A stretch of DNA of 64,000 nt from Pseudoalteromonas luteoviolacea (GTDB lineage: Bacteria > Pseudomonadota > Gammaproteobacteria > Enterobacterales > Alteromonadaceae). The stretch is from assembly GCF_000814765.1 (NCBI RefSeq), contig NZ_JWIC01000006.1, positions 464,560-528,559 on the forward strand, in the 5' to 3' direction. Below the pieces are notes generated by a model. It was not told the origin of the DNA, did not search any database, and saw nothing but the letters and a program-made list of their open reading frames with translations. A program made the translations under genes and the position numbers. Shown here piece after piece: positions 9,133 to 15,861 of the stretch; within the stretch, counting starts at the first letter, position 1, and each line of letters begins with the position of its first letter.

Positions 9133-9711
9133 TTAAGGTTTCGAGAGGGCAGCAATACCTTGCCAGTCTTCTAGGTCTTGGTCGGGCTTCTCTTTTCTAT
9201 ACTGAGCGTACTGGTTTACACCCATGTCGTCTTCAAGTATATCGACAACCAATCCTTTTTCTCTTAATAAGTCTTCATTCCCACTTGCGTTGGTGATATC
9301 ACCAACAACAACTCTATGAAAGCCGCGCATATACAGCAAGGTTGCGCATACATCGCACGGGCTGAGGCTGGTATATAAAGTCGTATGAGAAAAGTCGATT
9401 CTACCCGCATCTCGAATTGCCGATGTTTCACCGTGGTTGTAAGGGTGAGATTCTTGAACAAGTGTATTGTGGCCTTTGCCAACGATTTGCTTTGTTTTGT
9501 CATTGACAATAACAGCCCCAATCGGGCAACCACCTTCGTCATAGCTTTTCTTGGCGAGCAAAGCCGCAATTCTCATGTAGTCTTTGTCCGTCAGTTTTTG
9601 ATTAAAGTCCTTGCTAAGGAGTGTTGATAAACTGAGGGTGGGCATATGAGCGATTACATTAAGCGTGGTGTCACTGACTTCAGTATCACGATTGAACAGA
9701 GCAGGTATCAT
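9133..9711 (-). CDS. Cytosine deaminase-like zinc nucleoside deaminase
   Basis: Member of the cytidine/deoxycytidylate deaminase superfamily, closest in pattern to yeast-type cytosine deaminase (cytosine to uracil). The zinc site is visible as NHGETSAIRDAGR (His and the catalytic Glu) and SLSPCDVCATLLYMRG (two Cys). HGE replaces the more common HAE. GCPIGAVIVND and GHNTLVQESHPY are also typical. The C-terminus (EDWQGIAALSKP) resembles the family tail. The ATG at 9711 has a modest GGA upstream; a later ATG at 9645 gives a length closer to that family. Substrate is inferred and guanine or tRNA deamination is not excluded. Confidence 0.75.
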   Translation of the reverse strand: MIPALFNRDTEVSDTTLNVIAHMPTLSLSTLLSKDFNQKLTDKDYMRIAALLAKKSYDEGGCPIGAVIVNDKTKQIVGKGHNTLVQESHPYNHGETSAIRDAGRIDFSHTTLYTSLSPCDVCATLLYMRGFHRVVVGDITNASGNEDLLREKGLVVDILEDDMGVNQYAQYRKEKPDQDLEDWQGIAALSKP

Positions 9712-9898
9712 GTTTTTATCCAAAAAAGTACAACTGTCTCTTATATAAAAGAACAATAAGGAGCAATTGTGAAGCTTGGATACGAATTAAATGTTTTCTA
9801 TGACAATACCGTTCTTTGTAATGAAAAGAGTAATGATAAGGCTTGTATTCATACGGAACTTATCTCAACATGACATGAATAATAAAAAGGAGTGTGTC

Positions 9899-10204
9899 AT
9901 GTCAAAATATGAAATGTTAGTTGGCTTAGAGGTCATTGATGATGTAGTTTACAGCGAGTATCGTGCAGCAATGAAACCTATTTTAACGGCTATGGGCGGA
10001 GAATTCGGATATGATTTTCGTGTTTCAGAGGTACTCAAGAGCGAAGTTGAAGACAAAATAAATCGTGTATTCACCATTCGTTTCCCCAATAAAAATATCA
10101 TGAGCGCATTCTTCGACGACCCTGAATATCAAGCTATAAAAGCGCAATATTTTTCTCCCTCTGTAGGCAGCTTCACGATAATAAGAGGATACGAAATAAA
10201 TTAG
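9899..10204 (+). CDS. DUF1330 family protein
   Basis: A 101-residue protein from the ATG at 9899, which has AAAAAGGAG eight bases upstream; the longer upstream reading has no ribosome binding site. The pattern YEMLVGLEVIDDVVYSEYRAAM, then FTIRFPNKNIMSAFFDDPEYQ and a final FTIIRGYEI strand matches the DUF1330 dimeric alpha/beta-barrel fold, a ferredoxin-like domain of unknown reaction. It has no membrane segment and no evident operon partner. Confidence 0.7.
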   Translation: MSKYEMLVGLEVIDDVVYSEYRAAMKPILTAMGGEFGYDFRVSEVLKSEVEDKINRVFTIRFPNKNIMSAFFDDPEYQAIKAQYFSPSVGSFTIIRGYEIN

Positions 10205-10405
10205 CTGTATTGGCTAAGGTCGTATCTTAAATATGCGCTTTGGCTAGATTAAACAATATTTATATTATGAAAAAGAGGGGCTGCTTAAAATCTCATCTAT
10301 CATTTACTTTTATTTAAAGTAAAGGTGAAGTTTGCCCTTTTTTGTACATGAGTTTAATTGTATCTTACCGACTACTTTAATCGTGCTGATTTACAAGGAT
10401 AAAAG

Positions 10406-11428
10406 ATGAAAAGATTGGTGTTGTGTATGGACGGAACTTGGAATAAACCTGCGCAATATGATCGAGGAAAAAGAAAGCCAACCAATGTTGTTAAACTTGC
10501 CAGAGGGGTTGACCCTGTATGTCCTGACGGAGTGCATCAAGTTGTTTATTACAGTGAAGGTGTTGGTACACATTGGGGGATGGACAAAATCTTAGGTGGC
10601 GGATTTGGTTTGGGCTTGTCGCAAAATGTATTACGTGCTTATCAATTTTTGGTTTTAAACTATCAGCCAGGCGATGAGATATATGGTTTTGGCTTTAGTC
10701 GCGGCGCTTATACAATTCGCAGTGTGATAGGTCTTATTAACAAAATTGGATTGTTGCCAAAAGATCATGCTTTTTATATGCCTGAAGCCTACAGGCTTTA
10801 CCGCAATACAGCACCAGATAGCAAAGTTGCGGCATTTAAATCTGAGCATAACTGCACGGATGTGTCTATTAAGTTTGTTGGAGTGTGGGATACGGTCGGT
10901 GCGTTAGGTGTACCTTTTGACTTTGACTTTATTAATGGTCGATATCGCTTTCACGATGTGAGTCTAACTGAAAACATCGAGCATGCATATCATGCTTTAG
11001 CAATTGATGAAAAACGTGGCCCATTTAAACCGGCTATTTGGACGCTACCAGAGGGCTCCAATCAAACTTTAGAACAGAAGTGGTTTGCGGGTAGCCATAG
11101 CAATGTAGGTGGCGGATATTCGCAAGATGGCTTAGCTAATATCTCACTACATTGGATAAAAGATCGTGCCAAAGAGCATGGATTAACTTTTAATGAGAAG
11201 TTTTTGTCATATTATCGGCCGTATCACTTAGATGAGTACCGAGATTCAATGAGCTGGCTATACAAGATCACAGAACGCGTACGCAAGCTTGGTGTTGGAA
11301 AACGTACCAATGAGTCCTTACATGAGAGTGTTTATAAACGAATAACTGACAGTGATAATTATCAACCAAACAACGCTATAGAGTTTATGGAAAAGCTCGA
11401 AGATAAGTTAATTGAAAAACTAAACTAG
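10406..11428 (+). CDS. DUF2235 alpha/beta hydrolase
   Basis: A 340-residue protein of the DUF2235 family, whose members include the Tle1-type phospholipase effectors of type VI secretion and housekeeping hydrolases. Seen directly: the opening strand LVLCMDGTWNKP, the nucleophile elbow GFGFSRGAYTIRS (GxSxG, near residue 96), the WDTVGALGVPF block with a candidate catalytic Asp, and WFAGSHSNVGGGY with the candidate His. There is no signal peptide. AAGGAT precedes the ATG. No VgrG, PAAR, chaperone or immunity-like gene is next to it, so an effector role is not supported here. Substrate is unknown. Confidence 0.8.
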   Translation: MKRLVLCMDGTWNKPAQYDRGKRKPTNVVKLARGVDPVCPDGVHQVVYYSEGVGTHWGMDKILGGGFGLGLSQNVLRAYQFLVLNYQPGDEIYGFGFSRGAYTIRSVIGLINKIGLLPKDHAFYMPEAYRLYRNTAPDSKVAAFKSEHNCTDVSIKFVGVWDTVGALGVPFDFDFINGRYRFHDVSLTENIEHAYHALAIDEKRGPFKPAIWTLPEGSNQTLEQKWFAGSHSNVGGGYSQDGLANISLHWIKDRAKEHGLTFNEKFLSYYRPYHLDEYRDSMSWLYKITERVRKLGVGKRTNESLHESVYKRITDSDNYQPNNAIEFMEKLEDKLIEKLN

Positions 11429-11481
11429 TTAAATTAAACCTTTAACATGCCATGCCATCTCTAGGTTATGTCAGCCGAATG

Positions 11482-11508
11482 GTCAGGCTTTATTAGCAAA
11501 AGCCTGAC
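11482..11508. terminator. Hairpin between the convergent DUF2235 and ThrRS-like genes
   Basis: GTCAGGCTTT (11482-11491) and AAAGCCTGAC (11499-11508) form a 10-bp stem with a 7-base loop, lying between two convergent gene ends. The T-tracts are short on both sides, so termination in either direction is plausible rather than certain. Confidence 0.55.
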
Positions 11509-11521
11509 TGTTTGATAAGAG

Positions 11522-12703
11522 TTAATGTACTTTATGGTGTAAAAGAAATGGTGTCAGATCATTTAAATGAACAGAGTAAGCAGATTTCTTATCCTTTAAC
11601 GTGAGCATATTATTGTTTTGCTCCTGATCTCCGATAACAATGCAGTAGTTACATTTTTGCTTGTAAGATGCTCTTACTCGATAGCTGATGCTATTATCTG
11701 AATTATCAATGTTGCAGGCGATACCCATTGAAATGAGTTTGTTGTGCAGCGAGTAGCAGTAGTTTAAATGCTGTTGACTGATTGGCAGCAATATAATTGC
11801 ATTAGGGTTAAATTCTATGGGTAATCGTCCGTTGTAATGCTCTAATAAAATGGCAATGAAGCGTTCTATTGAGCCAAGCACTGCGCGGTGTAAGATCACC
11901 GGGTGCTCAGGAGCAGCAGATTCATTTAGGTAAGTACAGCCAAATTTTTCGGCTAAGAAAAAGTCTAACTGAAATGTGCCACATTGCCATTCCCTGTTTA
12001 ATGAATCCTCTAGTGTAAACTCGACTTTTGCGCCGTAAAAAGCCCCATCTCCAGGCACAAGTTGATAGGATAAGTTGAGCTCATCTAAACCGCTTTTGAG
12101 ATACTGTTCTAGTTCGTCCCACAGGGCATCAGAGCCGATTTTGTTGTCTGGACGTAGCGAGATTTTTATCTTTATTTTTTCTTTCTGAAAACCAAAGTGT
12201 GCATACATTTCAAATAACATATTACAAAATTGCTTGAGTTCATTTTTAATCTGGCCTTTTCGACAAAATATATGACCATCATCCTGGTTAAAAGCGCGAA
12301 GTCGGAAAAGACCATTGAGTGAGCCTGATGCCTCATTGCGGTGACAAAGACCAAACTCGGCAATACGATAGGGCAGTTGTTTGTATGACTTTACAAGACT
12401 ATTAAATATATTGATATGAAAGGGGCAACTCATTGGTCTAACCGCTAAGTTATGCTCATGAAGGTGGAACATGTTCTGCTGGTACTTGTCGCTGTGTCCT
12501 GAAGTGTGCCAAATATCTTGATTGGCTAGAACAGGGCTATTGACTTCATGATACCCGTATTTTAGCTGCATAGTACGAACATAAGATTGAATACGTCGAT
12601 ATAGCTGATATCCTTTCGGGTACCAGTCGACCATACCTGACGCACTGCTCGACATATCAAAAAGCTGTAGTTGTTTACCTATTTGTCTATGCTCATTAAT
12701 CAT
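11522..12703 (-). CDS. Threonyl-tRNA synthetase homologue lacking TGS and editing domains
   Basis: Class II aminoacyl-tRNA synthetase core that would charge tRNA-Thr. The 393-residue protein begins at the ATG at 12703, directly at the catalytic domain. Normal bacterial ThrRS has about 640 residues with N-terminal TGS and editing domains, both absent here. The catalytic core looks intact: RPMSCPFH (zinc Cys), the motif 2 region CHRNEASGSLNGLFRLRAF, NQDDGHIFC (zinc His), and ILHRAVLGSIER (zinc His plus motif 3). A diverged anticodon-binding domain occupies the last 95 residues. An open frame upstream to 12793 merely reads through the attenuator hairpin and is not a better start. Expression is apparently controlled by the Thr leader. 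It is probably a second, stress-induced or inhibitor-tolerant ThrRS; a normal thrS elsewhere is expected. Confidence 0.9.
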   Translation of the reverse strand: MINEHRQIGKQLQLFDMSSSASGMVDWYPKGYQLYRRIQSYVRTMQLKYGYHEVNSPVLANQDIWHTSGHSDKYQQNMFHLHEHNLAVRPMSCPFHINIFNSLVKSYKQLPYRIAEFGLCHRNEASGSLNGLFRLRAFNQDDGHIFCRKGQIKNELKQFCNMLFEMYAHFGFQKEKIKIKISLRPDNKIGSDALWDELEQYLKSGLDELNLSYQLVPGDGAFYGAKVEFTLEDSLNREWQCGTFQLDFFLAEKFGCTYLNESAAPEHPVILHRAVLGSIERFIAILLEHYNGRLPIEFNPNAIILLPISQQHLNYCYSLHNKLISMGIACNIDNSDNSISYRVRASYKQKCNYCIVIGDQEQNNNMLTLKDKKSAYSVHLNDLTPFLLHHKVH

Positions 12704-12751
12704 TTTTGTCTCATTTTTCGTTAATTTAAATGTGTGACATGAGCTGAGCAA

Positions 12752-12781
12752 ATAAAAAAAAGCTGGCAGTTCATGCCAGCT
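12752..12781 (-). terminator. Attenuator terminator upstream of the ThrRS-like gene
   Basis: On the minus strand AGCTGGCA and TGCCAGCT (plus-strand 12774-12781 and 12761-12768) form a perfect 8-bp GC-rich stem with a 5-base loop. A run of seven U (plus-strand A tract ending at 12760) follows. It lies between the Thr leader peptide and the ThrRS-like start, and so can stop transcription before the gene. Confidence 0.9.
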
Positions 12782-12828
12782 TTTTTCAATCAAATGAATG
12801 CCAACACGACAATTAAGTGGTTGTCGTG
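12763..12828 (-). promoter_or_regulatory. Competing pause and antiterminator structures of a Thr attenuator
   Basis: The pause hairpin pairs CACGACAA with TTGTCGTG (plus-strand coordinates 12821-12828 and 12805-12812), an 8-bp stem whose 5' arm overlaps the Thr codons and whose loop holds the leader stop. The competing antiterminator pairs TTGGCATTCAT (12794-12804) with ATGAACTGCCAG (12763-12774): eleven pairs including one wobble, and one bulged C. The second strand overlaps the loop and 3' arm of the terminator. Ribosome stalling at Thr codons would free the antiterminator strand and allow read-through. These pairings were made by eye. Confidence 0.85.
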
Positions 12829-12866
12829 GTGGTGGTTACTTGTAAAACAAAGAGAGTAATTTTCAT
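12813..12866 (-). CDS. Threonine leader peptide (attenuator)
   Basis: A 17-codon frame encoding MKITLFVLQVTTTTTTT. Seven consecutive Thr codons (three ACC, then ACG, ACA, ACC, ACT) immediately precede the TAA, and an eighth Thr is at position 4. This is the signature of a translation-sensing attenuator like that of thrABC, but here it precedes a ThrRS-like gene. No strong Shine-Dalgarno sequence is visible. It is too short for routine gene calling. Confidence 0.9.
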   Translation of the reverse strand: MKITLFVLQVTTTTTTT

Positions 12867-12895
12867 TTGATAGATAATTTATTTTATATGTTCCG

Positions 12896-12925
12896 AGTCT
12901 ATTCTTTTTGTGTTTTAAATGTCAA
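12896..12925 (-). promoter_or_regulatory. Sigma-70 promoter of the Thr leader transcript
   Basis: On the minus strand a perfect -35 box TTGACA (plus-strand 12920-12925) is followed after 18 bases by TAGACT (12896-12901) as the -10 box. Transcription would start near 12888, giving a 5' leader of about 20 bases before the Thr peptide. 12926-13403 contains no other gene that I can support. Confidence 0.7.
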
Positions 12926-13403
12926 TAGATATAAGTTTTTAAATAATGTTTGGCTTTTAATATACCTAATTTAAATTATTGCAAATAACAACTTAATTAA
13001 TGCTGATTTTGATAAGGTATTCCACCATAATTAACATAAAATAATTTTCTTTTTCTAAAAAACAAGAACATATCTCATTCTAATAAAAAAGCATGGTTTC
13101 ATCATGAGTTGAGCCGTAATTAATTCGATTTGTTGGCTTTTGAATATATTTCAAGGGGTTACCGTTTGTGTTGTTTGTCTCGTCTATGAAAGGTGGCTAA
13201 AGCCATTCCTATAAAGCAGCTGCTTATTATTTGGGGTAAGTAAATTCTGATTTTAAAATTTTCATGATGAGATTTTTGCATATATAGCATTTAAATTTTT
13301 GTTTGTTAATTTTTTTATAATATGAATATAGTGTTTAAGGCATTTAGCCACGCGAGTGTTCATGACACTCTTTGCTTAAAACACAATAAATATAAGGAAA
13401 CTA

Positions 13404-13631
13404 ATGATGTTAAATAAAATCTTAATTATTTCATTGGCTATACTCACAATTGGTAACGTTGAGACGCTTAATGCTCAGCCTAGCATGACTGCTGATCATG
13501 CCCGAGTTTCATGTCATAACCCAAGATATGGAAATAGTTGGAGCGTTTATGTATCTGGTAACACTCAAATTAACCACTATGCGAGAAAGTGTATTTATGA
13601 AGGCGGTGCCCCGAGAGTTACTAGATACTGA
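13404..13631 (+). CDS. Small secreted peptide, unknown
   Basis: A 75-residue protein with a signal peptide (about residues 1-25, to LNAQ) and a mature part of about 50 residues containing two Cys (VSCHNPRYGNSW and ARKCIYEGG) that could form one disulphide. AAGGAAA lies about seven bases before tandem ATG codons. The mature part is basic and aromatic. It lies about 240 bp upstream of the export operon but has its own spacing and no shared promoter that I can see. Function is unknown. Confidence 0.6.
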   Translation: MMLNKILIISLAILTIGNVETLNAQPSMTADHARVSCHNPRYGNSWSVYVSGNTQINHYARKCIYEGGAPRVTRY

Positions 13632-13757
13632 GCTACTTTATTACCTGCTTAATTAAATCCAAACAGTGCAATGTGAGTTTGATAAATATGGCATTACATA
13701 TTGCACTTTTATACTGGATTAACCTGCTTACATTTCATTCCCAAAAATGACGTGAGC

Positions 13758-13839
13758 TTCCCGAAAGTGGGAAAGTAGTGTCGCTTGGTTTAATAAATTG
13801 ACAACAAAATCATATAGTTAATTTTGGCATGTATTTGGC
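13758..13839 (+). promoter_or_regulatory. Sigma-54-like promoter and possible activator site of the export operon
   Basis: TGGCATGTATTTGGC (13825-13839) carries GG and GC dinucleotides exactly ten bases apart and differs little from the -24/-12 consensus TGGCAC-N5-TTGC. Start of transcription is expected near 13850, just before the ATG at 13873. An interrupted palindrome TTCCC-N6-GGGAA (13758-13773) lies about 85 bp upstream, where an enhancer-binding protein would sit. The operon itself encodes a sigma-54 activator, which supports the reading. Confidence 0.7.
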
Positions 13840-13872
13840 CTTGATAAGTAAAAATAATTATCGAGACTGAGT

Positions 13873-15126
13873 ATGGATATCAAAGATTCACTTGCCAATA
13901 ATAAAAAGCATACACTTTCATTAAAAAAAATTGCTCTCAGCATAAGCGTTTTTGCTATTTTTATTGCTTTGACTTTTATTAATTTTGATGGGAATAGACT
14001 AGATTTACACGACTTCGTCGTTGCTGAGGTTCAAAGCGGCAAGCTGAAATTGTCGGTATCTGGTTTCGGTAAGCTACGCTCTAAACAAAGCCGCTTTATT
14101 ACGGCCACCCATCGCTCTCAAGTGGAAGAAATTTACCATCTGCCTGGTAGCCGTGTGCAATCAGATACCATCATTATGCTGCTCTCAAACCCGGAGTTAG
14201 TGCAACTTTTAAATCGTAGCCGGCTTGCGTTAGCCAGACAAAAGGCCAGCTTTGAAGCCTTAAAACTCAGTCAACATAATGCACTTTTGGCCCAGCAGGG
14301 CCAACTTACACTGCTTAAAAGTGAACTTTCCAATGCACAAAACCGTGAAGAAGCTGAAGGTAAATTAATTGAGACAGGGATCGTATCTGCACTTGACCAT
14401 AAGCGCTCGCAACTTGAGGTGAGCCAACTCGACGCTCGCGTAAAATTAGCACAGCAGCAGCTCATACAAACCAAAGCACTGCATGCGCAACGGTTACAAA
14501 TAGAGCATGAGTTAACGCGTGAAGTAGAACTCAGTTACGCAGCAGCCAAAGCCGATGTCGAAAAACTACACGTGCGAGCAGGCATTAAGGGGATGCTTCA
14601 GGAAGTCAATGTGGAACAGGGACAATCTGTTCAAGTAGGCGCACCCTTGGCATTGGTCGGCAGTGAGTTATCTTTATTGGCAGATCTTCAGGTTCCTGAA
14701 AAGCAAGCGAGTAGGGTGCAAGAAGGTCAGATAGGGATTATCAATACATTTAGTGGCGAGGTTGAAGCGCGAGTAAATCGTATTGATCCTGTTGTTAGAG
14801 ATGGGCGCATTGCCATTGAATTAGAGCTAACAGGGGCTTTACCTGATAATGCGAGACCCGCACTTTCTATTGAGGGCCGTGTTATCACTGACACAAAGCA
14901 AGCAGCCCTTTCTTTACAAAGACCAAGCTATATTGCTGAGCGTAGCGTCGCTTCTCTGTTTGTCCTCAATTTAAAAACAAATCAACTAGTTAAAACCCCA
15001 ATCGAGTTTGGTACACTCGCAGGCAACGCCATCGAAATACGATCTGGTGTAAAAGCCGGCGAGCACGTTGTCATCTCGGATATGTCTGATTTTAAACACC
15101 TCGCACAAATAACAATAACACAATAA
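13873..15126 (+). CDS. HlyD/MacA-like periplasmic adaptor of an ABC exporter
   Basis: Membrane-fusion protein linking an inner-membrane ABC transporter to an outer-membrane channel. One N-terminal membrane segment (about residues 18-38) is followed by a beta-domain (VVAEVQSGKLKLSVSGFGKL), a long coiled-coil hairpin (about residues 115-220, rich in Gln, Leu and Ala) and a lipoyl/barrel half (VRAGIKGMLQEVNVEQGQSVQVG). At 417 residues it is close to the MacA size. It is the first gene of a five-gene unit, 12 bp before the ATPase gene. No outer-membrane TolC-type gene is present locally. Substrate is unknown. Confidence 0.85.
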   Translation: MDIKDSLANNKKHTLSLKKIALSISVFAIFIALTFINFDGNRLDLHDFVVAEVQSGKLKLSVSGFGKLRSKQSRFITATHRSQVEEIYHLPGSRVQSDTIIMLLSNPELVQLLNRSRLALARQKASFEALKLSQHNALLAQQGQLTLLKSELSNAQNREEAEGKLIETGIVSALDHKRSQLEVSQLDARVKLAQQQLIQTKALHAQRLQIEHELTREVELSYAAAKADVEKLHVRAGIKGMLQEVNVEQGQSVQVGAPLALVGSELSLLADLQVPEKQASRVQEGQIGIINTFSGEVEARVNRIDPVVRDGRIAIELELTGALPDNARPALSIEGRVITDTKQAALSLQRPSYIAERSVASLFVLNLKTNQLVKTPIEFGTLAGNAIEIRSGVKAGEHVVISDMSDFKHLAQITITQ

Positions 15127-15138
15127 TAAGGAACCACT

Positions 15139-15861
15139 ATGGCTAGTACACCAGTCCTCGAACTTAGAAATGTCTCGAAGGTATATTTTACTGAAAATGT
15201 AGAGACTCACGCACTTACTAATATTAATTTGAGTATTCACAAAGGTGATTACGTTTCTATCAGTGGGCCTTCAGGTTGTGGTAAATCAACACTCCTTAGC
15301 CTGATGGGTTTGCTAGATGACATAACTGAAGGCATTTATAAAGTAGAGGGGGTGGATACGCAGAGCTTAGATGCAGATACACTTGCAGAGCTTCGTAACC
15401 TTCATATCGGCTTTATTTTTCAGTCATTTAATTTGATTGATGAGCTCTCTGTATTTGACAATGTTGCATTACCACTTATCTATCGAGAGCAACCTTTAAG
15501 CTACGCAGATATCGAAACACGAGTCAATCGTGCTTTGAGCCAAGTAGAGATTGAGCACAGAGCAAATCATAAACCGAATCAATTATCGGGCGGTCAGCAA
15601 CAGCGAGTTGCGATTGCTCGCGCGTTGGCAGGTGAGCCAAGTATTTTACTCGTCGATGAACCTACAGGTAACTTAGATTCTAAAAATGGTGATGCGGTGA
15701 TGGCCATTTTAGAGTCTCTGAATCAACAAGGAACAACGATTTGTATGGTAACCCATGACCCCCGATATGCCGGATATGCGAAAAGGCATATAAAATTGCT
15801 TGATGGTGCAGTATTGCAATCTAATGATTCGGTTATCAAAGCGTCAAGGGAGATGGCATGA
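15139..15861 (+). CDS. MacB/LolD-type ABC transporter ATPase
   Basis: ATP-binding subunit of 240 residues. Walker A GPSGCGKST lies near residue 43, the Q-loop in FIFQSFNL, the signature LSGGQQQRVAIARAL, Walker B ILLVDEPTGNLD and the switch His in VTHDP. All are intact. The family drives MacB-like mechanotransmission or lipoprotein release rather than classical import. AAGGAACC precedes the ATG. The 3' end overlaps the permease gene by four bases, so the two are translationally coupled. Confidence 0.92.
   Translation: MASTPVLELRNVSKVYFTENVETHALTNINLSIHKGDYVSISGPSGCGKSTLLSLMGLLDDITEGIYKVEGVDTQSLDADTLAELRNLHIGFIFQSFNLIDELSVFDNVALPLIYREQPLSYADIETRVNRALSQVEIEHRANHKPNQLSGGQQQRVAIARALAGEPSILLVDEPTGNLDSKNGDAVMAILESLNQQGTTICMVTHDPRYAGYAKRHIKLLDGAVLQSNDSVIKASREMA

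Noticed and set aside
8879..9136. Plus-strand frame of 85 codons starting at TTG
   Set aside because: No ribosome binding site, no domain pattern, mixed composition and a run into the convergent deaminase gene; looks like chance.
10406..11428. DUF2235 protein as a type VI secretion effector with immunity gene
   Set aside because: No VgrG, PAAR, Tap chaperone or immunity-like neighbour; the next gene is convergent and unrelated.
12704..12793. N-terminal extension of the ThrRS-like gene
   Set aside because: The extra 30 codons read straight through the attenuator hairpin and its U-run, so they are regulatory RNA rather than protein; the ATG at 12703 is the natural start.
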